Below are positions 16,554 through 23,948 of a stretch of DNA of 64,000 nucleotides, one piece after another (positions within the stretch are counted from its first letter, which is position 1; each line of letters begins with the position of its first letter). The notes beneath the pieces were generated by a model, which worked only from the letters and a program-made list of their open reading frames with translations, searched no databases and was not told the DNA's origin. The DNA is from Nakamurella flava. Its GTDB lineage: Bacteria > Actinomycetota > Actinomycetes > Mycobacteriales > Nakamurellaceae. The position numbers and the translations under genes were made by a program. The stretch covers positions 1,736,001-1,800,000 of the forward strand of contig NZ_SZZH01000001.1 of the NCBI RefSeq assembly GCF_005298075.1, read 5' to 3'.

Positions 16554-17269
16554 GGTGGGACTGGCTCGACCGCAATTCCGACCAGATCATCTCCTGGTTC
16601 CTGTCCCACGTCTGGCTCGCCGCGGTCCCGACGGTGCTCGGTCTGCTGCTCGCGCTGCCGCTGGGGGCCGTCGCCCACAAGTACCGCTGGTCCTACAGCG
16701 TCCTGATCACGGTGGCCGGTCTGCTCTACACGGTCCCGTCGCTGGCTCTGTTCGTGATGCTGCCCGGCCTGCTCGGCACCCGCATCCTCGATCCGATCAA
16801 CGTGGTCGTCGCCCTGACGCTGTACACGCTGGCCCTGCTGGTCCGGGTCGTCGCGGACGGCCTGGACTCGGTGGACCCGCTGGTCGTGCAGAGCGCGAAG
16901 GCCATGGGCTACAAGACGTTGCCGATGCTTATCCGGGTGCAGCTGCCGCTGGCCATCCCGGTCATCGGGGCCGGCCTGCGGGTCGCCGCGGTGTCCAACG
17001 TCAGCCTGGTCTCGGTGGCCGCGCTGCTCGGTGTGCCGCAACTCGGGCAGCTGTTCACCGTCGGGTTCCAGCTCGACTTCTTTACCCCGATCATCACCGG
17101 GCTGGTGCTCTGCCTGGTCATCGCCGCGATCTTCGACATGCTGATCCTGCTGGCCATCCGGCTGAGCACCCCCTGGATCCGGGCGACCCGGAGCAGCAAG
17201 CCGGTGTCCGAGCCGACGGCTGCCGACGCCGACCAGAAGTCGGCCGACGCCAAGGCGGTGACCGCGTGA
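16550..17269 (+). CDS. Osmoprotectant ABC transporter permease (OpuCB-like)
   Basis: 239 residues with about six membrane segments starting near residue 15. The cytoplasmic coupling segment DSVDPLVVQSAKAMGYKTLPMLIRVQLPLAIPVI is the EAA loop that contacts the ATPase. The short C-terminal tail is hydrophilic. Overlapping GTGA junctions with the gene before and the gene after indicate coupled translation in one operon. Confidence 0.92.
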   Translation: MRWDWLDRNSDQIISWFLSHVWLAAVPTVLGLLLALPLGAVAHKYRWSYSVLITVAGLLYTVPSLALFVMLPGLLGTRILDPINVVVALTLYTLALLVRVVADGLDSVDPLVVQSAKAMGYKTLPMLIRVQLPLAIPVIGAGLRVAAVSNVSLVSVAALLGVPQLGQLFTVGFQLDFFTPIITGLVLCLVIAAIFDMLILLAIRLSTPWIRATRSSKPVSEPTAADADQKSADAKAVTA

Positions 17270-18054
17270 ACGCCGGATGGCGGTGGTTGACCGACGGCAG
17301 CCACTGGACCGGCGCCGACGGGGTGTGGACCCGGCTGGGCGAGCACCTCTGGTACACGCTGCTGGCCCTGGTCATCGCGGCGGTGATCGCGTTGCCCATC
17401 GGCGCGTTGATCGGCCACACCGGTAAAGGCACCGCCCTGGTGACCGGCCTGGCGAACGCGTTGCGGGCCATCCCGACGTTCGGTCTGCTGATCCTGCTCG
17501 CCCTGTACGGACTGACGAATCTGCGCGGCGAGTTCGCGCTGCTGGGCCCGACGATCGTGGTGCTGGTGATCCTGGCCATCCCGCCGATCCTGTCCAACAC
17601 CTACGCCGGGATCGCCGCCGTCGATCCGGCGGTCCGGGACGCCGCCAAGGGGATGGGGATGACCGGCCGGGGTGCACTGTTCCGGGTGGAGCTGCCGTTG
17701 GCCCTGCCGCTGATCCTGTCCGGTCTGCGGTCGGCGTTCCTGCAGGTGGTGGCCACCGCGACGATCGCCGCGTTCGTGTCCCTTGGCGGGTTCGGCCGCT
17801 ACGTCGTCGACGGGCTGGCCCAGCAGGACTACGCCAAGGTCGTCGGCGGGGCGGTGCTCGTGGCGCTCCTGGCCATCATCGGCGACCGGCTGATCGCGCT
17901 CGTGGGCCACTTCGTGGTCTCCCCGGGCCTGACCGGCCGGCGGGTGTCCGGCCGGGCGACCACCGCCGATCTGGTCGTCCCGGCCGAGAGCGACAAGCCC
18001 CAGGACAGCGAGGCCGCGGTGCTGCGCACCGTCGACGCCGGCGGCAAGCACTGA
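17266..18054 (+). CDS. Osmoprotectant ABC transporter permease (OpuCD-like)
   Basis: 262 residues, second permease of the operon, with about six membrane segments and the EAA loop AVDPAVRDAAKGMGMTGRGALFRVELPLALPLI. Two distinct permeases are typical of OpuB/OpuC-type systems. The GTG start overlaps the preceding stop. The C-terminal 50 residues form a polar tail not needed for the fold. The gap of 139 nt to the binding-protein gene shows no terminator. Confidence 0.92.
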   Translation: MNAGWRWLTDGSHWTGADGVWTRLGEHLWYTLLALVIAAVIALPIGALIGHTGKGTALVTGLANALRAIPTFGLLILLALYGLTNLRGEFALLGPTIVVLVILAIPPILSNTYAGIAAVDPAVRDAAKGMGMTGRGALFRVELPLALPLILSGLRSAFLQVVATATIAAFVSLGGFGRYVVDGLAQQDYAKVVGGAVLVALLAIIGDRLIALVGHFVVSPGLTGRRVSGRATTADLVVPAESDKPQDSEAAVLRTVDAGGKH

Positions 18055-18193
18055 GACTCGTGGGTCGCCACGATTCCCGGAACGGCGCGATGTAGCTCAC
18101 TTTTCGTGTTCCAGAACGGTCACGGTTGCGGCCGTCCCGTTGCCCTGGCCGCCCAGGCGGGTAGGAAGACCCCATCACCCGAAGGAGATTGAC

Positions 18194-19225
18194 GTGACTG
18201 TGCGATCCCTGTTCTCCCGGTCGTCCTCGACCGGCCGCCGGCGCCTCGCCGGTATCGCCGCGGTCGGCACCGCGGCCGCGCTGGCTCTGACCGCGTGCGG
18301 CGGGTCATCGGACCCGCTGTCCGGTGGCGGCACCTCGGCGTCCTCGACGGCCGCCAGCAGCGGTGGCGGGGGCGGCTCCCTGGTCATCGGCTCGGCCAAC
18401 TTCCCCGAGAGCGCGCTGCTGGCGAACATCTACGCGAAGGCCCTGGACGCCAACGGTGTGCAGGCCACCACCAACCTCAACATCGGCAGCCGCGAGGTCT
18501 ACCTCAAGGCGCTGGAGGACGGTTCGATCAACCTGGTCCCCGAGTACTCCGGCGTGCTGCTGCAGTACTTCGACACCAGCGCGACCGCCGTGTCCTCCGA
18601 GGACGTCTACGCGGCCCTCCTGGAGAAGACGCCGACCGACCTGCAGGTGCTGGACAAGTCCCCGGCGCAGGACAAGGACGCCGTGGTCGTCACCCAGGAC
18701 ACGGCCAGCAAGTACAACCTGAAGTCGATCGCCGATCTGCAGCCGGTCGCCGGTGAGATCGTGCTGGGCGGGCCGCCGGAGTGGGCGACCCGGCAGACCG
18801 GTGTCCCGGGTCTGAAGGAGAAGTACGGCCTGGACTTCAAGGAGTTCAAGGCGCTCGACGCCGGCGGCCCGCTGACGCTCAACGCGCTGCTCGGCGACCA
18901 GATCCAGGCCGCCAACCTGTTCACCACGGATCCCGCCATCCCGGCCAACAACCTGGTCGTCCTGGAGGATCCGCAGAACCTCTTCGCGGCGGAGAACATC
19001 CTGCCGCTGATCGCGAAGTCCAAGAACAGCCCGGTCATCACCGACACGCTGAACCAGGTGTCGGCCAAGCTGACCACCGAGGACCTGACCGCCCTGCTGT
19101 CCCGGGTGACCGTGGACAAGGAGGACTCGGTGGCCGTGGCCGAGGACTGGGTGAGCAAGAACATCACCGCGGGCAGTGGCTCGTCCGGCTCGTCCGCAGC
19201 GAGCTCGACCGCCACCAGCGGCTGA
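18194..19225 (+). CDS. Glycine betaine/osmoprotectant substrate-binding lipoprotein (OpuCC/OsmF-like)
   Basis: 343 residues. A lipoprotein signal peptide of about 35 residues ends in the lipobox LTAC, after which a Ser/Gly-rich linker leads into an OpuAC-type domain (LVIGSANFPESALLANIYAKAL, SREVYLKALEDGSINLVPEYSG, then the hinge strand GPLTLNALL). A GAAGGAG ribosome site stands 7 nt before GTG 18194. This is the membrane-anchored receptor of the upstream ABC transporter. A strong hairpin follows the stop. Confidence 0.93.
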   Translation: MTVRSLFSRSSSTGRRRLAGIAAVGTAAALALTACGGSSDPLSGGGTSASSTAASSGGGGGSLVIGSANFPESALLANIYAKALDANGVQATTNLNIGSREVYLKALEDGSINLVPEYSGVLLQYFDTSATAVSSEDVYAALLEKTPTDLQVLDKSPAQDKDAVVVTQDTASKYNLKSIADLQPVAGEIVLGGPPEWATRQTGVPGLKEKYGLDFKEFKALDAGGPLTLNALLGDQIQAANLFTTDPAIPANNLVVLEDPQNLFAAENILPLIAKSKNSPVITDTLNQVSAKLTTEDLTALLSRVTVDKEDSVAVAEDWVSKNITAGSGSSGSSAASSTATSG

Positions 19226-19243
19226 GCCCCCTCGCTCCGGCAG

Positions 19244-19275
19244 CGGCCCGGACCGGCACCCGCCGGTCCGGGCCG
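19244..19275 (+). terminator. Terminator of the osmoprotectant transporter operon
   Basis: Perfect 13-bp stem (19244-19256 with 19263-19275) and a 6-nt loop, 19 nt after the binding-protein stop. Confidence 0.75.
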
Positions 19276-19317
19276 TTCGCTGTCCGGGCCCGGCCCGCTC
19301 CCCTAGGCTCATTTCTC

Positions 19318-19833
19318 GTGTCCGGACGCTCCCGCTCCTCCAGCCCGAACCGTGGCGGTGCCGGCGGCACCCCGGCCGTCACCGCCCTGACCCGGCTGGG
19401 CATCGACCACACGCTGCTGCCCTACCACCACGACCCGGCGTCGACGGCCTTCGGGGACGAGGCGGTCGCCGCCCTCGGCCGCACCCCCGACGAGGTGTTC
19501 AAGACCCTCGTCGCCGAACTGGACGGCAAGCTGGTCGTCGGGGTCGTGCCGGTCAGCCACCAGCTCGACCTCAAGGCCCTGGCCGCGGCTCTGGGCGGCA
19601 AGAAGGCGGTGATGGCCAAGGTGGCCGACGCCGAACGGTCCTCCGGGTACGTCGCCGGGGGGATCTCGCCGCTGGGCCAGAAGCGGGCGCTGCCGACCGT
19701 CGTCGACGCCACGGCGATGGATCACGAACGGGTGCTGGTCAGCGCCGGCCGCCGTGGGCTGCAGGTCGAACTGGCTCCCGCCGACCTGATCCGGGCGATG
19801 AACGCCACCGTCAGCAGGATTTCTGCCGCCTGA
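19318..19833 (+). CDS. Cys-tRNA(Pro)/Cys-tRNA(Cys) deacylase YbaK-type
   Basis: 171 residues of the YbaK/EbsC family, which trans-edit Cys-tRNA(Pro) made by mistake by prolyl-tRNA synthetase. The conserved segments are DEVFKTLVAELDGKLVVGVVPVSHQLDLKAL, the KKAVMAKVADAERSSGYVAGGISPLGQK stretch with the catalytic region, and a closing GRRGLQVELAPADL. GTG 19318 is chosen because TAGGCT (19304-19309) lies 8 nt upstream, the same leaderless layout seen at rmlC. The gene stands alone between the transporter terminator and the flavoprotein operon. Confidence 0.92.
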   Translation: MSGRSRSSSPNRGGAGGTPAVTALTRLGIDHTLLPYHHDPASTAFGDEAVAALGRTPDEVFKTLVAELDGKLVVGVVPVSHQLDLKALAAALGGKKAVMAKVADAERSSGYVAGGISPLGQKRALPTVVDATAMDHERVLVSAGRRGLQVELAPADLIRAMNATVSRISAA

Positions 19834-20007
19834 CGTCCGAAACGGCCGGTGGCCGGCTCCTGCACGCGCCGCAGCCGCCCGGGTCCGTCCTGGTGATCCA
19901 CCCCGGTGGCCGCGGCCACGACAGTGGCAGCCCCACCGGTCCGATCGCACCGTCGACCCCACCCTGCTGGGGCGTCGCCGCGGGCCGGCGACCCAGGAGG
20001 ACTCGAC
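19834..20007. other. Leader region of the flavoprotein operon
   Basis: 174 nt with the ribosome site AGGAGG (19995-20000), 7 nt before ATG 20008. No clear promoter hexamers or hairpin can be picked out. Confidence 0.35.
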
Positions 20008-21693
20008 ATGAGCGGACCGCCCGAGCGGCCGACGTACGCAGGACCCGGCCCCGATCCGGCCGCGCCCACCCAGGTGTACCGGGCCGGCGTGGAGGCCCCG
20101 CCCGCCCCGGCCGGTGTGCCGAGCGTGGTCGGGGACCTCACCCCCGAGCTGGTCGCGACCGACATCTGGACCGACGAGATGGTGCGGCGGGCCGGTATCC
20201 CCATCATCGACACGAAGTTCGTCACCGTCGGCGGCGGTATCGGCTCGTTCGTCACCACCGACTTTTTGCGCCTGTACGGCGTCCCGGCCAGCAACATCAC
20301 CGTGCTGACCCAGCTGGACACCCCGTGGTCCAGTTACGAGTACCTGACCCGGGTCTCGCAGATCCCCCGCGCCGAACGGCTCCGGTCGGACTCGGCGTCC
20401 ACGCCGGACAACATCTGGGGCTTTCCCAGCTACGCGGTCCGCGAGGCCTTCGGGGCGAAGTCGGTCGGCGACTTCGTCAAGCCGTTGTGGAACGTGATGA
20501 CCGAGCCGATCCTGGCCGACTACTACACGCCCAAGGCCGGGCAGGCGTTCGAGACGATGGAGCGCGAGTACAAGCGCATCGGCTACCAGCAGTGCGTCCG
20601 CAAGGGACAGGTCCGGATGGTGCGGCGCCGTCGGGAGGGCGGCTACTTCACCATCCTCACCCCGCCGGCCGGGGCCACCCCGACCCGGCGGCTGGCCTAC
20701 CGCAGCCCCTACGTGCACGTCGCCATCGGCTACCCGGGCCTGAAGCTGCTGCCCGACCTGCAGCGCTACCGCGAGTACTACCGGGACCCGTCCAAGGTGG
20801 TGAACGCCTACGAGCCGCACGAGCACGTCTACGAACAACTGCGCCGGCGGCCCGGGACCGTCGTCATCCGCGGCGGTGGCATCGTCGCCTCCCGGGTGCT
20901 GCAGCGCCTCGTCGACGACCGCGACAAGTCCGGCCTGCAGACGCAGATCGTGCACCTGTTCCGCACGTACGTCACCGGCGCCCACGGTCCGAACGTCTTC
21001 TCCCGCCGCAAGGGTGGTGACGGCTGGGCCTACCAGGGCTTCAACTACCCGAAGTCGGTGTGGGGCGGCCAGCTCAAGGCCAAGGTCCGCAACCTCGAGG
21101 GCGAGGAACGGGCCGCCGCCTACAAGGAGATGGGTGGCACCAACACCCCGGTCCGGCGGCTCTGGCAGTCCCAACTGAAGCGGGGCCGCGCCGAAGGCTG
21201 GTACCGCACGGTCGTCGGCGAGGTGAAGGAGCTGCAACCCGGTCCGCAGGGTCGGGGTGTCGTCACCTTCCTGCGGCCCACCCAGGGCCCACCGCCGGCC
21301 GGCACGACCCCGCTGACCCCCGGCCGGAACGGGCTCGCCGAGATCACCGCCGACTTCGTCATCGACTGCACCGGCCTGGAGGCCGACATCCGGGAACACC
21401 GGGTGCTGGCCGACCTGCTCGACCACAGCGGCGCCGGACGCAATCCGGTCGGCCGCCTCGACGTCGACACCACGTTCGAGGTGATCGGCACCCGCAGCCA
21501 GCCCGGCCGGATGTACGCCTCCGGCAGCGCGACGCTCGGTGGCCCGTTCCCCGGCGTCGACACGTTCCTCGGTCTGCAGATCGCCGCCCAGGAGATCTGC
21601 GACGACCTCGCCAAGCTCGGCTTCGGCAAGCCCATCGGCCCGGTCCAGTCCGCCAGGCAGTGGTGGCGCTGGGCCCGCAACAAGCAGATCTAG
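20008..21693 (+). CDS. FAD/NAD(P)-binding oxidoreductase-like protein, substrate unknown
   Basis: 561 residues. A Pro-rich N terminus of about 60 residues precedes a dinucleotide-binding motif KFVTVGGGIGSFVTTDFLRLYG (GGGIGS) near residue 70; a second Rossmann-like strand VVIRGGGIVASRVLQRL lies around residue 290, and the FAD-domain closing strands ADFVIDCTGLEAD and GRMYASGSATLGGPFPG come near the C terminus. This is the layout of a two-dinucleotide-domain flavoprotein, but I recognise no characterised subfamily. It is followed at 9 nt by a small membrane protein and then by an FHA protein, apparently as one operon. Confidence 0.8.
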   Translation: MSGPPERPTYAGPGPDPAAPTQVYRAGVEAPPAPAGVPSVVGDLTPELVATDIWTDEMVRRAGIPIIDTKFVTVGGGIGSFVTTDFLRLYGVPASNITVLTQLDTPWSSYEYLTRVSQIPRAERLRSDSASTPDNIWGFPSYAVREAFGAKSVGDFVKPLWNVMTEPILADYYTPKAGQAFETMEREYKRIGYQQCVRKGQVRMVRRRREGGYFTILTPPAGATPTRRLAYRSPYVHVAIGYPGLKLLPDLQRYREYYRDPSKVVNAYEPHEHVYEQLRRRPGTVVIRGGGIVASRVLQRLVDDRDKSGLQTQIVHLFRTYVTGAHGPNVFSRRKGGDGWAYQGFNYPKSVWGGQLKAKVRNLEGEERAAAYKEMGGTNTPVRRLWQSQLKRGRAEGWYRTVVGEVKELQPGPQGRGVVTFLRPTQGPPPAGTTPLTPGRNGLAEITADFVIDCTGLEADIREHRVLADLLDHSGAGRNPVGRLDVDTTFEVIGTRSQPGRMYASGSATLGGPFPGVDTFLGLQIAAQEICDDLAKLGFGKPIGPVQSARQWWRWARNKQI

Positions 21694-21702
21694 GAAAGAG
21701 TC

Positions 21703-22140
21703 ATGGTTCCCACTCTGTACGGGCGGATCCAGACCCGCATCGTGCTCACCGCGATCATCGGCGGACTCTGGACGCTGCTGATCACGCCGATCCTGCCCAC
21801 CGGGGCGCCACTGGGCGCCTCCTACCGCGCGACCTTCCTCGTCCTGGCCTGGGTGATCGTCCTCGGCATCGCCTGGGAGTTCCTCTACCACTTCCTGCAG
21901 CAGTTCCGCTGGGAGAAGGACTGGCCGACACTGTTCGGCCTGCTCACCGCGATCAACGAGGGGGTGGTGCTCTGGTTGCTGGTGAAAGCCGGTGTGCTGC
22001 CGGGCCTCTCGGCCGGCGTCCCGTTCTCGGCCTTCCTCATCCAGTTCCTCACCACCTGGGTCGTCGTCTGGCTGTGGGCCAACGGACCCATGCGGATCTT
22101 CTTCCCCCACTGGCGTTTCCGAGGAGGACGACTGTGGTGA
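21703..22140 (+). CDS. Small membrane protein of the flavoprotein-FHA operon
   Basis: 145 residues with four hydrophobic segments at about residues 12-32, 44-62, 80-97 and 105-125. Conserved-looking polar residues between helices include EFLYHFLQQFRWEKDWPT. No known domain is recognised. ATG 21703 is preceded by TAGGAAAGAG. The C terminus FRGGRLW is encoded by a sequence that is repeated 68 nt downstream at the start of the FHA gene. Confidence 0.75.
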   Translation: MVPTLYGRIQTRIVLTAIIGGLWTLLITPILPTGAPLGASYRATFLVLAWVIVLGIAWEFLYHFLQQFRWEKDWPTLFGLLTAINEGVVLWLLVKAGVLPGLSAGVPFSAFLIQFLTTWVVVWLWANGPMRIFFPHWRFRGGRLW

Positions 22141-22209
22141 CGTGCACCCGGCCCGATGCGCAGCCGTCACACGCGCACTGCCACTTCCCAGGAGGACGAC
22201 TGTGGTGAC
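22122..22209. repeat. Duplicated ribosome-site/start module
   Basis: The 20-nt block AGGAGGACGACTGTGGTGAC occurs at 22122-22141 and again at 22190-22209; the 15 or so nt before each copy are also similar. Each copy offers a Shine-Dalgarno sequence followed by GTG-GTG. Confidence 0.85.
22134..22208 (+). CDS. Possible 24-residue leader peptide before the FHA gene
   Basis: The first copy of the duplicated start module opens a 24-codon frame, VVTCTRPDAQPSHAHCHFPGGRLW, whose TGA (22206-22208) overlaps the GTG start codons of the FHA gene. It has AGGAGG at proper spacing. It may be translated and coupled to the FHA gene, or be a by-product of the duplication. Two cysteines and three histidines make a metal- or redox-sensing leader conceivable, but nothing proves it. 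Confidence 0.35.
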   Translation: MVTCTRPDAQPSHAHCHFPGGRLW

Positions 22210-23701
22210 CCCCGCTGCCACTCCCCACCCCGCCCCGCCGGACGGCCCGGGCGGCGTCCCGTTCGACCGCGTCCCGGGCGAGGTCCTACCGGGTGATCAT
22301 CTGGTGATCCGGGTCCCCGGGATCGCGGCGGTCATCCGCACCGGCGATCTGACCGGCGCCGACCCGGGCGCGGCCGCCACTGCACTGTCCGGGGCCGCGC
22401 TGACCACCGCGACCGAGCTGCTCGAACTGCTGCGAGCCGTCGCCGACGAGCACGGGGCGGCGCCCGGCCGTCCGCTGGCCCACCGACTGACCCAGTGGGT
22501 CGTCGGGACCGCGGGCGTCCCCGGGTTCGGCACCGTCGCCGCGACCGATGACGGCATCGCCGTGTTCCTGCACGGCGACGTGTCGCTCGTCGAGTTCCCG
22601 ACCACCGGCGCGGCCGGATCCGTCTCCGCCACCGGCCGCAGCGTCACCCCCGCCGTCGACCTCGTGCACCTGTCCGGCCGCACCGCCGCGTTCACCGTCG
22701 ACCGCCTGCTGCCCTGGCCGGCCGGGGCGATCGCGCTGTCGGCCAACGACGACCCGGTGCGCCCGCCGGCGTCGCCGTTCGCGGCCCTGGGTTTCGGCGG
22801 TCTGGTGAACGGTCTCGTCCCGGGTGACGGCATCGTGCTGGATCCGGCGGCCGTGCCCGACGGCCGCCGGGACCAACCCGACGGAACCGCCGGTCGGCAC
22901 GCCGCCCCGGCGCTACCGGTCGCCGCCCCCGGGGTGTCGCCGGTCCCGCGGGCCGGGGACGCCGGGGCGGCCGCGGTGCTGCCGCTCTCCGCGACACCCG
23001 TTGCCCCGCCGGCGACGTCGACCCCATTGCCTGCCCCGCGGTTGTCCGCCCGCATCGACACCTCCGACGACGACGTCGCTCCCCGGCGTCCACTGCCGGT
23101 GGCCGGGGCATCGGCCACCCCGCCGGCGGACCCGGCGCGACCCGACCAGCGGGCCGACCGGGGACCGGGGAAGCCGGCGGTCCCGCCAGGGAAGTCGGCG
23201 AAGTCGGGGCCCCCGGTCCCGGCCCACGCGATCGTCAAGGGGTTCCGCTGCTCCCGGGGCCATCTCAACGATCCGCGGGTCTCGTTCTGCTCGGTGTGCG
23301 GGATCCGGATGGACCAGGTGACGGGCATCCTCGTCGACGGCCGCCGTCCGCCGTTGGGACTGCTGGTCCTGGACATCGGGGCGACGTTCGTCCTGGACGA
23401 CGACTACGTCCTCGGCCGCAATCCCGAGTCCGATCCCGAGGTACTGGCCGGACGGCTGCGACCGATCCGGCTGGACGACGACAGCGGCACACTCTCCCGC
23501 GTCCACGCCGAGATCCGCCTGCAGAACTGGGATGTCGTCCTCATCGACCGTGGATCGGCGAACGGCAGCTACGTTGCCGCCGCCGGCCAGGCCGGCTGGA
23601 CCCGGCTGGCCCCGCGACAGCCGGTGGTGCTGACCCCGGGCCTGACCGTGCGGGTGGGGCGACGCACCTTCACGTTCGAGTCGTCGGCGGCGCGACTGTA
23701 A
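22202..23701 (+). CDS. FHA-domain protein with zinc-ribbon motif
   Basis: 499 residues. The N-terminal 210 residues are an unrecognised beta-rich domain (PGEVLPGDHLVIRVPG, FGTVAATDDGIAVFLHGDV). A Pro/Ala-rich linker of about 130 residues follows. A probable zinc ribbon has C350, H354, C363 and C366 (RCSRGHL, FCSVCG). The FHA domain occupies about residues 392-492 with GRNPESDP, SRVHAEI and GSANGSY, the phosphothreonine-binding residues. FHA domains read Thr phosphorylation by Ser/Thr kinases, and two such kinases lie within 6 kb. GTG 22202 or 22205 follows AGGAGG. A 24-bp terminator hairpin comes after the stop. Confidence 0.88.
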   Translation: MVTPAATPHPAPPDGPGGVPFDRVPGEVLPGDHLVIRVPGIAAVIRTGDLTGADPGAAATALSGAALTTATELLELLRAVADEHGAAPGRPLAHRLTQWVVGTAGVPGFGTVAATDDGIAVFLHGDVSLVEFPTTGAAGSVSATGRSVTPAVDLVHLSGRTAAFTVDRLLPWPAGAIALSANDDPVRPPASPFAALGFGGLVNGLVPGDGIVLDPAAVPDGRRDQPDGTAGRHAAPALPVAAPGVSPVPRAGDAGAAAVLPLSATPVAPPATSTPLPAPRLSARIDTSDDDVAPRRPLPVAGASATPPADPARPDQRADRGPGKPAVPPGKSAKSGPPVPAHAIVKGFRCSRGHLNDPRVSFCSVCGIRMDQVTGILVDGRRPPLGLLVLDIGATFVLDDDYVLGRNPESDPEVLAGRLRPIRLDDDSGTLSRVHAEIRLQNWDVVLIDRGSANGSYVAAAGQAGWTRLAPRQPVVLTPGLTVRVGRRTFTFESSAARL

Positions 23702-23713
23702 CGGCACCACACC

Positions 23714-23764
23714 GACGAAAGCCCCGGTGGGCGTGGAACCTCCACGCCCACCGGGGCTTTCGTC
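23714..23764. terminator. Strong bidirectional terminator after the FHA gene
   Basis: Perfect 24-bp stem (23714-23737 with 23741-23764) with a 3-nt loop; the stem has GAAAG/CTTTC near its base, so a T run is available in each direction. Confidence 0.9.
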
Positions 23765-23896
23765 ATTCCCACCGGCCTGGGCTCGGATCACATGCGCCCC
23801 GACCCCGGGTCGTCCACACCGTCGACCCCTGGACCAGAGGCACCAGAGACACTCCTGCCTCGGAGCCAGCGCCGATCCCGCCAGCGCGACGATGTC

Positions 23897-23931
23897 ACAG
23901 CCCCCGCCCGGAGCATCCGGACGGGGGCTGT
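23897..23931. terminator. Terminator of the CPA2 antiporter gene
   Basis: Stem of 14 pairs with one C/A mismatch (23897-23911 with 23917-23931) and a 5-nt loop, just past the antiporter stop on the minus strand. Confidence 0.75.
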
Positions 23932-23948
23932 GGACGAGCAGCCAGGCG

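Noticed and set aside
18083-18120. SigH-type promoter before the binding-protein gene
   Set aside because: GGAAC and GTT are separated by 24 nt, outside the tolerated spacing.
19309-22221. A 970-codon minus-strand frame
   Set aside because: Antisense of ybaK, the flavoprotein and the membrane protein; no start signal and no recognisable motif.
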